Origin: Paenibacillus glycanilyticus NBRC 16618
GTDB taxonomy: Bacteria > Bacillota > Bacilli > Paenibacillales > Paenibacillaceae
Assembly (NCBI RefSeq): GCF_004000805.1
Contig: NZ_BILY01000009.1
Coordinates: 62,001-126,000, forward strand
Length of the DNA stretch: 64,000 nucleotides
Direction: 5' to 3'
The notes under the pieces were generated by a model, which ran no database searches, had not been told where the DNA came from, and saw only the letters and a list, made by a program, of their open reading frames with translations. The number at the start of each line of letters is the position of its first letter. Position 1 is the first letter of the stretch. Position numbers and translations under genes: made by a program. Shown piece after piece: positions 7,986 through 15,723 of this stretch.

Positions 7986-7998
7986 AAAGGCGGGTCAA

Positions 7999-9096
7999 AT
8001 GATTGTGAAGGAGAAAATAACTCATCTTCAATTAGGGTTTCTACTATTCGGATTTATCGCCGGTTTCGAAAGCATGTTTTTAACCGAATCCAAGCTGATG
8101 AAACAGGATGTATGGATCGCGAACCTTTTCAATACTGCAGCCGGGCTTGCGTTGTTCTGGATTATTTCGTTTGTTCAACGTCAGTTTCCGAACCTTAACT
8201 TGACCGAGATTTGCGATAAGCTGCTGGGAAGATGGTTCAGCAAAGTGCTGCTCTGCGTATATCTGCTCAATAACTTGGAAACCATATCGGGAGGTTTCAG
8301 GGCGGTATCCATGTTTTATACCACGGTAATTTTGCCAAATACGAGTTCGGATTATCTAATATTTTTGTACGCGGCATGTTCAACCTATGCTGTGTACATC
8401 GGCCTCGGCACTTTGGCGCGTACAAACCTGGTCATCTTACCGTTCTTTTTACTCGGTTTTCTTGTCACGTGCTTGTTTATCATTCCGGAAATCCAAACCA
8501 ATCCTTTTCTACCTCAACTCAAGAGTTCGTTGCCGAATAGGTTGGTCGGAAGCATGCATTTGTTTACCTTTACATTCTCGCAAGTGATTACGTTTGGATT
8601 TCTTATGTCGCGCGTTGAAAATATGAAGAAAATTTTCCCTTCCTGCGCAATCGCAATATTGATGACAAATATTTATTTAATTATGATTTCTTATTTGACT
8701 TTAAGCTCTCTGGGATTTAACTATGTACAGACATCGACGTATCCGTTCTTTTCGACGATTCAAATGGTAAAGTTCGGAGAGTATCTAGAGCGGATTGAAG
8801 TTCTATTGGTGGGTCTATGGACGGTCCTTACCTTGGTCTATGTGGCAGTCATGCAATATGTGTTTACGCTTGTAGCTGGCCATGTTTTCGGTATTTCAAA
8901 GATGAAACCGTTTGTGGTAGCAATGGGACTCCTATGCTTCGTACATACTTCAAAAAGCTATATTCGCACTGCGGATCACTTTACGTACGGCATAAAGATT
9001 TATCCGCTTTCCTCATTATTGCCCTGTATTGCCTTTCCGGTCTTGTTACTGGTTATGACATTGATTAAGAGGAGAAGAGAAGTGAAGTCCTTATGA
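7999..9096 (+). CDS. Spore germinant receptor B subunit (GerB/GerKB, APC-type permease fold)
   Basis: A 365-residue integral membrane protein with about ten predicted helices, belonging to the spore-germination permease family of the amino-acid/polyamine/organocation superfamily. The conserved N-terminal QLGFLLFGFIAG segment and the LLLGFL-type helices are visible. In the receptor this subunit is implicated in germinant recognition. The ATG has AAAAGGCGG in front. It closes the A-C-D-B operon and is followed by a terminator. Confidence 0.93.
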   Translation: MIVKEKITHLQLGFLLFGFIAGFESMFLTESKLMKQDVWIANLFNTAAGLALFWIISFVQRQFPNLNLTEICDKLLGRWFSKVLLCVYLLNNLETISGGFRAVSMFYTTVILPNTSSDYLIFLYAACSTYAVYIGLGTLARTNLVILPFFLLGFLVTCLFIIPEIQTNPFLPQLKSSLPNRLVGSMHLFTFTFSQVITFGFLMSRVENMKKIFPSCAIAILMTNIYLIMISYLTLSSLGFNYVQTSTYPFFSTIQMVKFGEYLERIEVLLVGLWTVLTLVYVAVMQYVFTLVAGHVFGISKMKPFVVAMGLLCFVHTSKSYIRTADHFTYGIKIYPLSSLLPCIAFPVLLLVMTLIKRRREVKSL

Positions 9097-9169
9097 AAAG
9101 TCTCCTTGCAAGCAAGGCGTAAAAAGGGATGTCGATGGGTAGTATTCAATAATGACGGTTCGAAGTGTA

Positions 9170-9196
9170 AAGCCCCAGCAAGCCGGGGCTTGCAAA
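9170..9196 (+). terminator. Terminator after the germination operon
   Basis: AAGCCCC and GGGGCTT pair around an 8-base loop, followed by GCAAAATTG. A weaker T tract than usual; it faces the convergent gene at 9237-9701. Confidence 0.6.
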
Positions 9197-9236
9197 ATTG
9201 ATCCAATCGTAAAAGCTTGGGACTCATTTCCCTTCT

Positions 9237-9701
9237 TTAATAATGGAAGAAGCCGCTACGACCACTAACAATCGGTGTTTCTCCACCTGCAAGCCAATTC
9301 GAGAAGGCTAAAGCGGCGGCATTAGCTACTTCAATATCTTGAGCACTTGTGCCTCCGCTTACGCCAATGCCACCAATAACTTTTTTATCAACCACCAAGG
9401 GAACGCCTCCGCCTAATATGACAAGTTTACCATGGTTCGTAGTATTAATGCCGAATGATGGAAACCCAGGTTGAGCCGCTTGGGCTAGATTAGCTGTCGG
9501 CATCTGCATGGCAACGCTAGTCCAAGCCTTATTTTGTGAGATTTCGATTCCTGCAATTTTGGCACCATCCATGCGATGGAAAGCGATTAGATTCGCTCCT
9601 TCATCTACGACTGCAATATCGCTTGACAAGCCCAATTGTCGTGCTTTCTGTTCCGCGACAGCAATCAAATATTTTGCTGTTTCTAAGGTTAAGTTAAACA
9701 T
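9237..9701 (-). CDS. GlcG/HbpS-like protein (Haem_degrading family)
   Basis: A 154-residue protein of the GlcG/HbpS family (PF03928). Visible hallmarks are DIAVVDEGANLIAFHRMDGA, the AWTSVAM stretch and the glycine-rich end GGGVPLVVDKKVIGGIGVSGGT. Members bind haem, cobalamin or small aromatic compounds or occur as accessory proteins beside oxidoreductases; the function here is unknown. Start is taken at ATG 9701, 8 bases after GAGGAG; an in-frame GTG at 9710 overlaps that ribosome site. It is transcribed away from the NTF2-like genes, and a one-mismatch Crp/Fnr-like dyad lies about 165 bases upstream in the shared intergenic region. Confidence 0.85.
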   Translation of the reverse strand: MFNLTLETAKYLIAVAEQKARQLGLSSDIAVVDEGANLIAFHRMDGAKIAGIEISQNKAWTSVAMQMPTANLAQAAQPGFPSFGINTTNHGKLVILGGGVPLVVDKKVIGGIGVSGGTSAQDIEVANAAALAFSNWLAGGETPIVSGRSGFFHY

Positions 9702-9863
9702 CAAATTCACTCCTCGGTATCTGGTGGCTCATGTATTGTATGGTCATTCCCCCAATACGGTGACCTCATGTTTTTGGATTATGAGTCATTTGCGATTGTG
9801 TTATTGGCATGCTTCGACATGAGTGGAACAGCGGCTTCAGACCGAACAATTTATGGGGATAAT

Positions 9864-9877
9864 GTAATGCAACTTAC
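9864..9877. promoter_or_regulatory. Degenerate Crp/Fnr-type operator (box 4)
   Basis: GTAAT-GCAA-CTTAC differs from the GTAAT-N4-ATTAC dyad by a single base. A TATTAA -10-like hexamer begins at 9898, 20 bases downstream, close to the 22-23 base spacing of boxes 2 and 3. It lies in the region between the GlcG-like gene and the first NTF2-like gene. Elsewhere in this 280-base stretch only the inverted repeat GAGCAATT/AATTGCTT at about 9933-9959 stands out. Confidence 0.4.
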
Positions 9878-9992
9878 AGAAAATTATATGGTACTTGTAT
9901 TAAACTAAGTTGAAGCCGAGATTTGAAAAGCTTAATGGAGCAATTGGCTTAAATTGCTTCTTAAATAAAACGTAAGAAAGGGAATGAAAAAC

Positions 9993-10349
9993 ATGAATCA
10001 AGCCATAATTGAAAAACATATGTATTCGGTCTGGAGCGAAACAGACCGGGAAATGAGAAGAGCAGCTATTGATGAAGTTTATGCGGAGAATTGCTTAATT
10101 TACGATCCGCTGTTTCAAGAGCCTTTCCAAGGGCACAGCAGGCTAATGGACTTAATCGATAACGTACAAAATCAATTTCCTGAATCCGTCTTTCGCATTG
10201 AATCTTACGATATACATCATCAAGCGGTTCGACTCCACTGGTCGTACGGTAAGCCCGAAGAATCTCCAGTGGTAACAGGTGTAGACTTTATGCTCTTTGA
10301 AGGGGATAAAATTCAAACCATGTATATTTACATTGACCAACTGTCTTGA
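9993..10349 (+). CDS. NTF2-like (SnoaL-type) protein
   Basis: A 118-residue protein of the NTF2/SnoaL fold: helical start IIEKHMYSVWSETDREMRRAAIDEVYAENCLIYDPLFQ, the typical F.GH.+L motif in PFQGHSRLMDLI, then strands FRIESYDIHHQAVRLHWSYG and DFMLFEGDKIQTMYIYID. The fold covers polyketide cyclases, isomerases and ligand-binding proteins, and no catalytic set can be assigned. ATG 9993 is preferred to ATG 9984, which touches its own AAAGGG site. A second, unrelated-in-detail NTF2-like gene and an SDR follow. Confidence 0.8.
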   Translation: MNQAIIEKHMYSVWSETDREMRRAAIDEVYAENCLIYDPLFQEPFQGHSRLMDLIDNVQNQFPESVFRIESYDIHHQAVRLHWSYGKPEESPVVTGVDFMLFEGDKIQTMYIYIDQLS

Positions 10350-10408
10350 TTAAACTGGCATGATTGATAGCGCAGGAAGCAATTTCCTTCGGTTGCTCAT
10401 CCCGTTTA

Positions 10409-10422
10409 GTAATTTAGATTAC
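10409..10422. promoter_or_regulatory. Predicted Crp/Fnr-type operator (box 3)
   Basis: GTAATTTAGATTAC keeps both GTAAT and ATTAC arms exactly. TATGAT begins at 10445, 22 bases after the dyad, which puts the dyad near -42, as at box 2. It precedes the NTF2-SDR operon at 10508-11781 and predicts its activation by one or both Crp/Fnr paralogues at 1387 and 2247. Confidence 0.65.
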
Positions 10423-10507
10423 GGTCGAAAAATTCATCTAGCGTTATGATTTCTTCATCCGGTAACGGAGCAACACGATAAAATAAAATTTCAAAGGAGC
10501 CACTATT

Positions 10508-10978
10508 ATGAACCAAACCGAATTGCAACAAAGACGTATTGATTCGGCAGTTAATTACTTTCGATATGTTGAAGTCGGGGATCCACGCTTAATGGCACTT
10601 TTTAAAGATAATGCTACAATTTTTTTTCCGAAGGTAGGTATGGTACACGGCAAAGATGAAATTGGGCTTCTTGCTCAAGGATTCGGGGCTTTAGATGTAG
10701 CCTCTATGGAACACGACATCAAAAACTTTAATATTATGCCAAGCGGTGATTATGTAGTAATTGAGGGACAAGTAAAAGGTACCACAAATTCCGGCGAGGC
10801 TTTTCCAAGTAACGCGTATTCGCATGGCCGCTTCTGTAACGTTTTCGAATTTGACGGCGATCTCATTAGTGGAGTAAATGTGTACCAAGATCCTGATTTC
10901 AAGGGTGAGGATGCTCCGCGAGTAGAGTGGGCGAAAAAGGTTCAAGAATCCATTGCACAGCACAGAAACTCTCGCTAA
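10508..10978 (+). CDS. NTF2-like (SnoaL-type) protein
   Basis: A 156-residue NTF2-fold protein. It shows AVNYFRYVEVGDPRLMALFKDNATIFFPKVGMVHGKDEIGLLAQGF, with the pocket-lining FPK...HGKDEI segment of SnoaL-like proteins, and a C-terminal CNVFEFDGDLISGVNVYQDPDF strand pair that is highly typical of the nuclear-transport-factor-2 family. AAAGGAG lies 8 bases before the ATG. It is followed after 53 bases by an SDR gene, probably in the same operon, with a Crp/Fnr-type box at its promoter. The substrate is not identifiable. Confidence 0.85.
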   Translation: MNQTELQQRRIDSAVNYFRYVEVGDPRLMALFKDNATIFFPKVGMVHGKDEIGLLAQGFGALDVASMEHDIKNFNIMPSGDYVVIEGQVKGTTNSGEAFPSNAYSHGRFCNVFEFDGDLISGVNVYQDPDFKGEDAPRVEWAKKVQESIAQHRNSR

Positions 10979-11031
10979 GCGTGGTTTATGTTCCCATCTG
11001 AACGTTTTAAGATTAAAGGAGATTAATAGAT

Positions 11032-11781
11032 ATGGGTATTTTTGATGGCAAAGTAGCAGTTGTAACTGGTGGTACAAGCGGCATTGGTCTCGGGGCAGCG
11101 CAGATGTATGTTAAGGAAGGTGCGCATGTTTTTATTACTGGACGAAGACAGACAGAGCTCGAAGAAGCTTTAAAAATACTCGGACCCAATGCAACTGGTG
11201 TACAAGGTGACGTTTCTAAGTTGGAAGATATCGATAAATTATTTGATACCGTTAAACGCGAGAAAGGCCATATAGATTTTCTTTTCGCGAATGCAGGTTT
11301 GGGCTCGCTCGTTCCTCTTCAAGAAATTACAGAGGAACATTACTACAAGACGTTTGATGTTAATGTAAAGGGAACCATTTTCACGGTAAAAAAAGCATTG
11401 CCGCTATTCCCGAACGAAGTAGGTTCAATTATTGTTGTCGGATCCTTGGCGGCTGCCCATGGCGACCCAGCATTTAGTGTATATGGCGGAACGAAAGCAG
11501 CCATCAGACAAATGGTGCGGAGCTGGATTTTGGACTTGAAGGGTACGCAAATTCGAGTAAATGTCATTCACCCAGGATTCATTAATACGCCTGCATATGA
11601 ATATTTATTTGGTAAAGAAGCACTACCAGCTGTTTTGGAAGGGATGGCAGAGAAAACCCCACTTGGTAGAGTCGGCACAGCAGAAGATATTGCGAAAGTC
11701 GTTAAGTTTCTTTCTTCGGACGATAGTGCATATGTTAATGGAATCGATTTGTATGTAGATGGCGGAGCAGGTCAGTATTAA
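11032..11781 (+). CDS. Short-chain dehydrogenase/reductase
   Basis: A 249-residue classical SDR. Present are the nucleotide motif TGGTSGIG near residue 12, the NAG motif in LFANAGLGS (residue 90 region), the catalytic serine in VVGSLAA, the YxxxK pair in YGGTKAA near 153-157, and the C-terminal [15 protein letters not shown] of the family. It is an NAD(P)(H)-dependent oxidoreductase of unknown substrate. The NAG motif has an extra alanine in front (FANAG), which is common. It follows an NTF2-like gene and is ended by a strong terminator. Confidence 0.93.
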   Translation: MGIFDGKVAVVTGGTSGIGLGAAQMYVKEGAHVFITGRRQTELEEALKILGPNATGVQGDVSKLEDIDKLFDTVKREKGHIDFLFANAGLGSLVPLQEITEEHYYKTFDVNVKGTIFTVKKALPLFPNEVGSIIVVGSLAAAHGDPAFSVYGGTKAAIRQMVRSWILDLKGTQIRVNVIHPGFINTPAYEYLFGKEALPAVLEGMAEKTPLGRVGTAEDIAKVVKFLSSDDSAYVNGIDLYVDGGAGQY

Positions 11782-11863
11782 AGCAAGACTAAAGTAGCCT
11801 TTTCCTCTTGGCGTAGCGGGTTTTTAAAAGTAATCTAAAAAATAGAATGTTTTCGTTAATTAA

Positions 11864-11897
11864 AAATCCCGATCAGCACTGCTGATCGGGATTTTTT
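11864..11897 (+). terminator. Terminator after the NTF2-SDR operon
   Basis: AATCCCGATCAGCA pairs with TGCTGATCGGGATT around CTGC-type loop bases, followed by a run of seven T residues. Confidence 0.9.
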
Positions 11898-12287
11898 TGT
11901 GTTGAATTCATACTGTTTAAGCTATATACATTTCATGTATATCCAAAGTGACATTTGCGGTTGGCTGGAATTATTTAAACTTAAATTGTAAGTATTGTTT
12001 TAAGAAATTGGATATTCAATATTGGCGGATTGCTTCCATCGCATAATCACCATTCGCCGAAGGAAGCGGACGCAGCAACGGCCGAAGCATCCCTTTCTTT
12101 CAGTGCATTTTGGCGTAAATAGCCTAAGGTTTTGTCCATATTTGAGAGCAATTTCATACATCTTTTAATTATAATAGCGCTGAGGTGAAGGTCATTGATT
12201 CGCTCTATAATTTTTATTTCATCCGTAAGTGGAGGTTAATGTGGTAAAAACCTATCAAAATGTCTTTTTAAGAAGGGGGTGAATGTC
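11898..12287 (+). other. Long leader/intergenic region before the rha remnant
   Basis: No gene of normal size. A TATAAT-like hexamer occurs near 12170 and an inverted repeat TTGCTTCC / GGAAGCGG near 12030-12072. A 13-codon frame beginning with GTG at 12241 with GGAGG in front ends at the ribosome site of the chimeric rha gene. Such a long region would suit the promoter and operator of a former rhamnose operon, but nothing specific is recognised. Confidence 0.4.
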
Positions 12288-13166
12288 ATGTCAAACGTGC
12301 TCGCCTTTGATTTAGGCGCCGGTAGCGGCCGAGCCATTCTCGGTCGATTGACTGGCCGAAAAATGGTTATCGAGGAACTGCACCGCTTCTCGAATGATCC
12401 AGTGTTGGTCCATGGCAGGCTGCATTGGGACATATTGCGACTGTACCATGAGGTTAAATCGGGACTACTAAAAATGAAGATTCGTAAAGAAGAGATTGAC
12501 TCCCTTGGAATCGATTCTTGGGCTGTCGATTTTGGATTTATTGGTGCTAACGGAGAGCTTCTGGCATTCTATCACACTGATCTCGCAGATTGGGGAATGG
12601 CTTTGCAGCTCGCGAACAAGCTTGGGAAGCAAGCGGAAGTACTGGTTGATCTAGGTCATCATGCTCCGGGTACGAACGTAGAGCACATCGTTTCCTATTT
12701 AATTGATGAGCAGCGCCTTGGCGGTTTTCACTTTAATAGCCGCAAGTATGCAGATGATGATCTTATCGTTGGGACAATCAATCCTTATGAACTATTCTTA
12801 ATCTTTCACCAGATAGTAAACGCTTCTACCGATCCGAATCCTAACGTTCGAAGTACCGTGGAAGGTATCGCCTATATGATCGACCAGTCGCACAACATCG
12901 AGTCTAAAATAGAAGCCATGATTCGATCAGTAGGCAATGTACAAACACAGTATGCAAAGGCACTACTCGTAGACACAAAAGAGTTAAAGCAGGCTCAGCA
13001 AAATGGTGATGTACTAGGGGCTGAATTTGCCATAAGAAGAGCTTTCGAGTATGATGTAACCCCTCTGTTGCGAGCTGTACGCGAGGAGTGTGGGCTGCCG
13101 GTCGACCCTGTTACGGCTTACCGAAGCAGCACGTATGCAAAAAACGTAAACCGCCGAGGATGTTAG
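12288..13166 (+). pseudogene. In-frame fusion of the N-terminus of L-rhamnulokinase to the C-terminus of L-rhamnose isomerase
   Basis: The first about 92 residues (SNVLAFDLGAGSGRAILG, LHWDILRLYHEVKSGL, SLGIDSWAVDFGFIGANGELL) are the start of an FGGY-family rhamnulokinase (RhaB, usually about 480 residues). From AFYHTDLADWGMALQLA onward the protein is the C-terminal half of the Bacillus/Pseudomonas-type L-rhamnose isomerase (RhaI, about 420 residues), retaining VDLGHHAPGTN and FHFNSRKYADDD metal-site motifs. The switch falls at about 12562. The kinase has lost its ATPase half; the isomerase has lost its N-terminal half including, by my alignment from memory, the glutamate ligand that precedes AFYHTD. 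Neither activity should survive. Consistent with one deletion of roughly 1.8 kb in a rhaB-rhaI operon. ATG 12288 follows AAGGGGG. Confidence 0.85.
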
Positions 13167-13222
13167 AAAAGCAACTCATGCGTGTAATAGTAGTTAGAGT
13201 GAAGTTTAGGTAAAGAGGCTGA

Positions 13223-13435
13223 GTGAGGGGAGAGTTGAAGTTGCTTAAAAGCGAACCTTCAGTTGCAGCAGAGCAGTTGATGAAGTCAATTGAAGAATTG
13301 CGTATCGAACTGTACGAGACCGTCAATCATTTAGGACGAATGTCTCCTCTGGTTTTAAAAAAATCGCGAGACCTGGATATTTTACTGAATCATTACAATG
13401 ACTTGGTGTTAAATGAATACCTTGCAGGCTATTAA
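13223..13435 (+). CDS. Spo0E-like aspartyl-phosphate phosphatase
   Basis: A 70-residue protein with the two-helix hairpin pattern of the Spo0E family: IEELRIELYETVNHLG, then VLKKSRDLDILLNHYNDLVL, including the S-x-x-L-D signature (SRDLD). Family members dephosphorylate Spo0A~P and delay sporulation. The start is uncertain: GTG 13223 has AAAGAGG 4 bases away, and TTG 13241 has AGGGGAG 8 bases away; the family core is present with either. It stands alone after the rha remnant and has its own terminator. Confidence 0.85.
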   Translation: MRGELKLLKSEPSVAAEQLMKSIEELRIELYETVNHLGRMSPLVLKKSRDLDILLNHYNDLVLNEYLAGY

Positions 13436-13459
13436 AATTACTTCTTTAATTTTGATTTA

Positions 13460-13494
13460 AAAAAGGGAAGGTGCTTATGAGCACTTTCCCTTTT
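13460..13494 (+). terminator. Terminator after the Spo0E-like gene
   Basis: AAAAGGGAAGGTGCT pairs with AGCACTTTCCCTTTT around TATG. The left arm is nearly identical to that of the terminator at 30905. Confidence 0.9.
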
Positions 13495-13581
13495 GCTTTT
13501 TGTCATGATTTTGTTGTAATGCGCGATCATCTCTGTGTGGTTTTTAATTCCTAATTGTTGTTAGATCTAAAATCCGAATGT

Positions 13582-15417
13582 TTAGTTAAGCTCGAAGTCA
13601 TCACCCCAAGTGAATCCGGTTCCACTGTCTTGCCAAATTCCGATATCCGCGCTTGTTGTGCTTGCACCGGTTGTAAACGTGATCGTATAGAGGCCGTAAC
13701 TTGTTCCGGTAATTGGAGTATTAATCTGCGCCCCTCCATAATTGCTGACATACATGTAGGAGGTTATTCCACTCGATTGTTTCTTCCCCCAGCCTTTCAA
13801 AGTATAAGTTGTATTAGGACTGAGGCCGGTAATCGTCTGCCACACATAGGCGCCGTTACCGACTTGCGCCGAATACGTTCCTGTTCTGGCATTGCTGGCT
13901 TGTCTCGTACCGTAGTAGTATCCCCAATCCGATGCACTTTCAAGGCTATTATTCAAAACCTTGTTCGGGACAGCGAGACTCCCCTCATCCATGACAAGAA
14001 CCGTCACAGAGTTGGCGGGTATCGAGTAACCACTGCTTCCAGTTAATGTACCATGCGTTACCGACGCGTAATTGACTCCCCAAGAGAGTACTTGCTTGGC
14101 AGTGTAGGAGGTGCTGGACGTGACATTTGAAGAAGCACCCGAAATTGCCAACTGCACTGTTTGATCCGTTTCGGATCGATTCACTATCGCTATTTTCCTC
14201 CAAGAACCGGATTTTACGGCCATGACAGCGAGTTTCGACCCATCGCTGACTGTTGAGGCTACAATATCTCCTTTCATATCGCTGTTAAAAATATTATAGA
14301 GATTCGCGGATGCCCTTTTGTTGTATGGCGACCAGCCCTCAAGCTTACCGTAGTAGCCGTCTGCTTCATTCCATGCCATCGTTCCGGTAGCTCCCGCTTT
14401 TGCCATGGAAATCATTGCGAGCGAGTCAAAGATCATGCCGATTTCATTATTCATGCGATTGTCCGGCGGACACCAGCTTATATTATATTCGTCGTGAAAG
14501 GTCTCGATATTTCGAGTGGTGTACTTGGCAATTTCGGTCTTCATCGAGGTGGTAACCCAACCTGCATCGGCAGCGTCGAAGAGTTGCTGATTTGTCAGCG
14601 GCGTAGCTCCGCAAGCCGTATTGCCCGAAGCGTAGGAATGGTAAGACACAAAGTCTAATTTGGCGTGGCTGCCGGCTAGGAAAGCATCAACTTGGGCGGT
14701 GAGGTCCGCTCTAGCGAATGCTGGTCCTCCTACTTTTATGGAGCTATCCTTTAGTTTGAGTGCGGTGGCGACTTTGTTATAGATGACAGCCAATTCGCCC
14801 ATATTATTGGAATAGGGACCAGATGGTCCGTTCTCAAGCTCGTTGAACACTTCCCAATATTGGATATTGTAGTGTTTCACATTATTTAGATAGTCCACTA
14901 AATCCGCACAGAAAGCAGCATAGGCATCATACATGTTTGTTTTTAACTTCCCGGTACCGTCATCCATATAGGACGGCCAGTTGGCGAAGTCTACCATTCT
15001 GATGGGAGAATTGCTGAAGGTATTCGAGAAAATGGAGTCTATTTTGGTATAGTCCCATGCATAGTTTGCAGCTCCCGGATTATTTACCCATCCTCCTGGG
15101 CTATAACCCGCATAACCCGAACGGGATTCCGCCATTTGATCGGCTCTGTGATAGCGTAATATACCGTTGTTCATATAAGCTACGTTGGTTTTGTAGCTGC
15201 TGTCGCCGGCAACAGTCGATCCTTCAAAAGCCTTGTAAATATTCATACCATAACTAAGATTCCCTGCGGTTTTTCCAGTCGAAACGTTCCAGTTCACGTT
15301 TGCCGAGACAGATGCAGCAAATGCATTGGAAGGAATTGCGATGACAGCTGTAAGTAGAACGGCGGACAGAGTTAGTGCAGCAGCTTTCTTAAAGAGAATA
15401 GATTTGCCCAATGACAT
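13582..15417 (-). CDS. Secreted clan-A glycoside hydrolase (GH39-like) with C-terminal carbohydrate-binding-like domain
   Basis: A 611-residue exported enzyme. A signal peptide runs to about AFA-AS near residue 35. The catalytic (beta/alpha)8 region (about 40-400) has the acid/base NE pair in YWEVFNELENG near residue 190 and a nucleophile candidate in FHDEYNISW near 310, the order known for GH39/GH51-like enzymes. A beta-sandwich follows (to about 480), then a CBM-like domain (NKVLNNSLESASDWGYY to the end). ATG 15417 is chosen because AAGGAGG lies 6 bases upstream; a longer frame lacks a site. It is paralogous to the catalytic part of the SLH protein at 17411. A cre-like site and the core of the island's shared element precede it. 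Substrate unknown. Confidence 0.85.
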   Translation of the reverse strand: MSLGKSILFKKAAALTLSAVLLTAVIAIPSNAFAASVSANVNWNVSTGKTAGNLSYGMNIYKAFEGSTVAGDSSYKTNVAYMNNGILRYHRADQMAESRSGYAGYSPGGWVNNPGAANYAWDYTKIDSIFSNTFSNSPIRMVDFANWPSYMDDGTGKLKTNMYDAYAAFCADLVDYLNNVKHYNIQYWEVFNELENGPSGPYSNNMGELAVIYNKVATALKLKDSSIKVGGPAFARADLTAQVDAFLAGSHAKLDFVSYHSYASGNTACGATPLTNQQLFDAADAGWVTTSMKTEIAKYTTRNIETFHDEYNISWCPPDNRMNNEIGMIFDSLAMISMAKAGATGTMAWNEADGYYGKLEGWSPYNKRASANLYNIFNSDMKGDIVASTVSDGSKLAVMAVKSGSWRKIAIVNRSETDQTVQLAISGASSNVTSSTSYTAKQVLSWGVNYASVTHGTLTGSSGYSIPANSVTVLVMDEGSLAVPNKVLNNSLESASDWGYYYGTRQASNARTGTYSAQVGNGAYVWQTITGLSPNTTYTLKGWGKKQSSGITSYMYVSNYGGAQINTPITGTSYGLYTITFTTGASTTSADIGIWQDSGTGFTWGDDFELN

Positions 15418-15453
15418 AAACAACCTCCTTGAATATAATGGAGAACGCTTTTT

Positions 15454-15467
15454 GTAAAGCGCTTTCA
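15454..15467 (-). promoter_or_regulatory. cre-like catabolite repression site upstream of the secreted glycosidase
   Basis: On the minus strand TGAAAGCGCTTTAC matches the Bacillus CcpA cre consensus apart from the last two bases. It lies about 40-50 bases before the start codon, downstream of the inferred -10 region, where bound CcpA would block transcription. Confidence 0.55.
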
Positions 15468-15512
15468 AACAAAGTGTAGTAGGAATGACAATCCTTTTCT
15501 ATATCGCTAATC

Positions 15513-15536
15513 AACGAAAAGTAATTGGGATTCAAT
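15513..15536 (-). promoter_or_regulatory. Shared island element, copy D (core only)
   Basis: Read on the minus strand it ends with ATTACTTTTCGTT, identical over 13 bases to copy C at 22092 and one base different from copies A and B, and begins with TTGAA. The middle is divergent. It lies about 96 bases before the start codon of the glycosidase at 13582-15417. A further ATTACTTATC word lies upstream at about 15541-15552. Confidence 0.5.
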
Positions 15537-15594
15537 GATTGGATAAGTAATGACACGGGGGACGTTTCATATTTTCGTATAAGCTGAAGGAACA

Positions 15595-15618
15595 GTTGAA
15601 AAAGTATTACTTATCGTT
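15595..15618 (+). promoter_or_regulatory. Shared island element, copy A
   Basis: GTTGAAAAA followed directly by GTATTACTTATCGTT. It differs from copy B by one base in 24 and from copy C by two. A TATATT hexamer begins 48 bases downstream of its first base and the ADP-ribosylglycohydrolase start codon is about 105 bases downstream. Position upstream of the -35 region suggests an activator site. Confidence 0.65.
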
Positions 15619-15723
15619 ATTTAACTCAATATGAGGGAGCATTATATTCATTTACAGTTAATTAAGTTAAAAACTATTTGCCAAAGCGATAAGAATAATT
15701 AAAGACTGAGGAGTTGGATTTCG

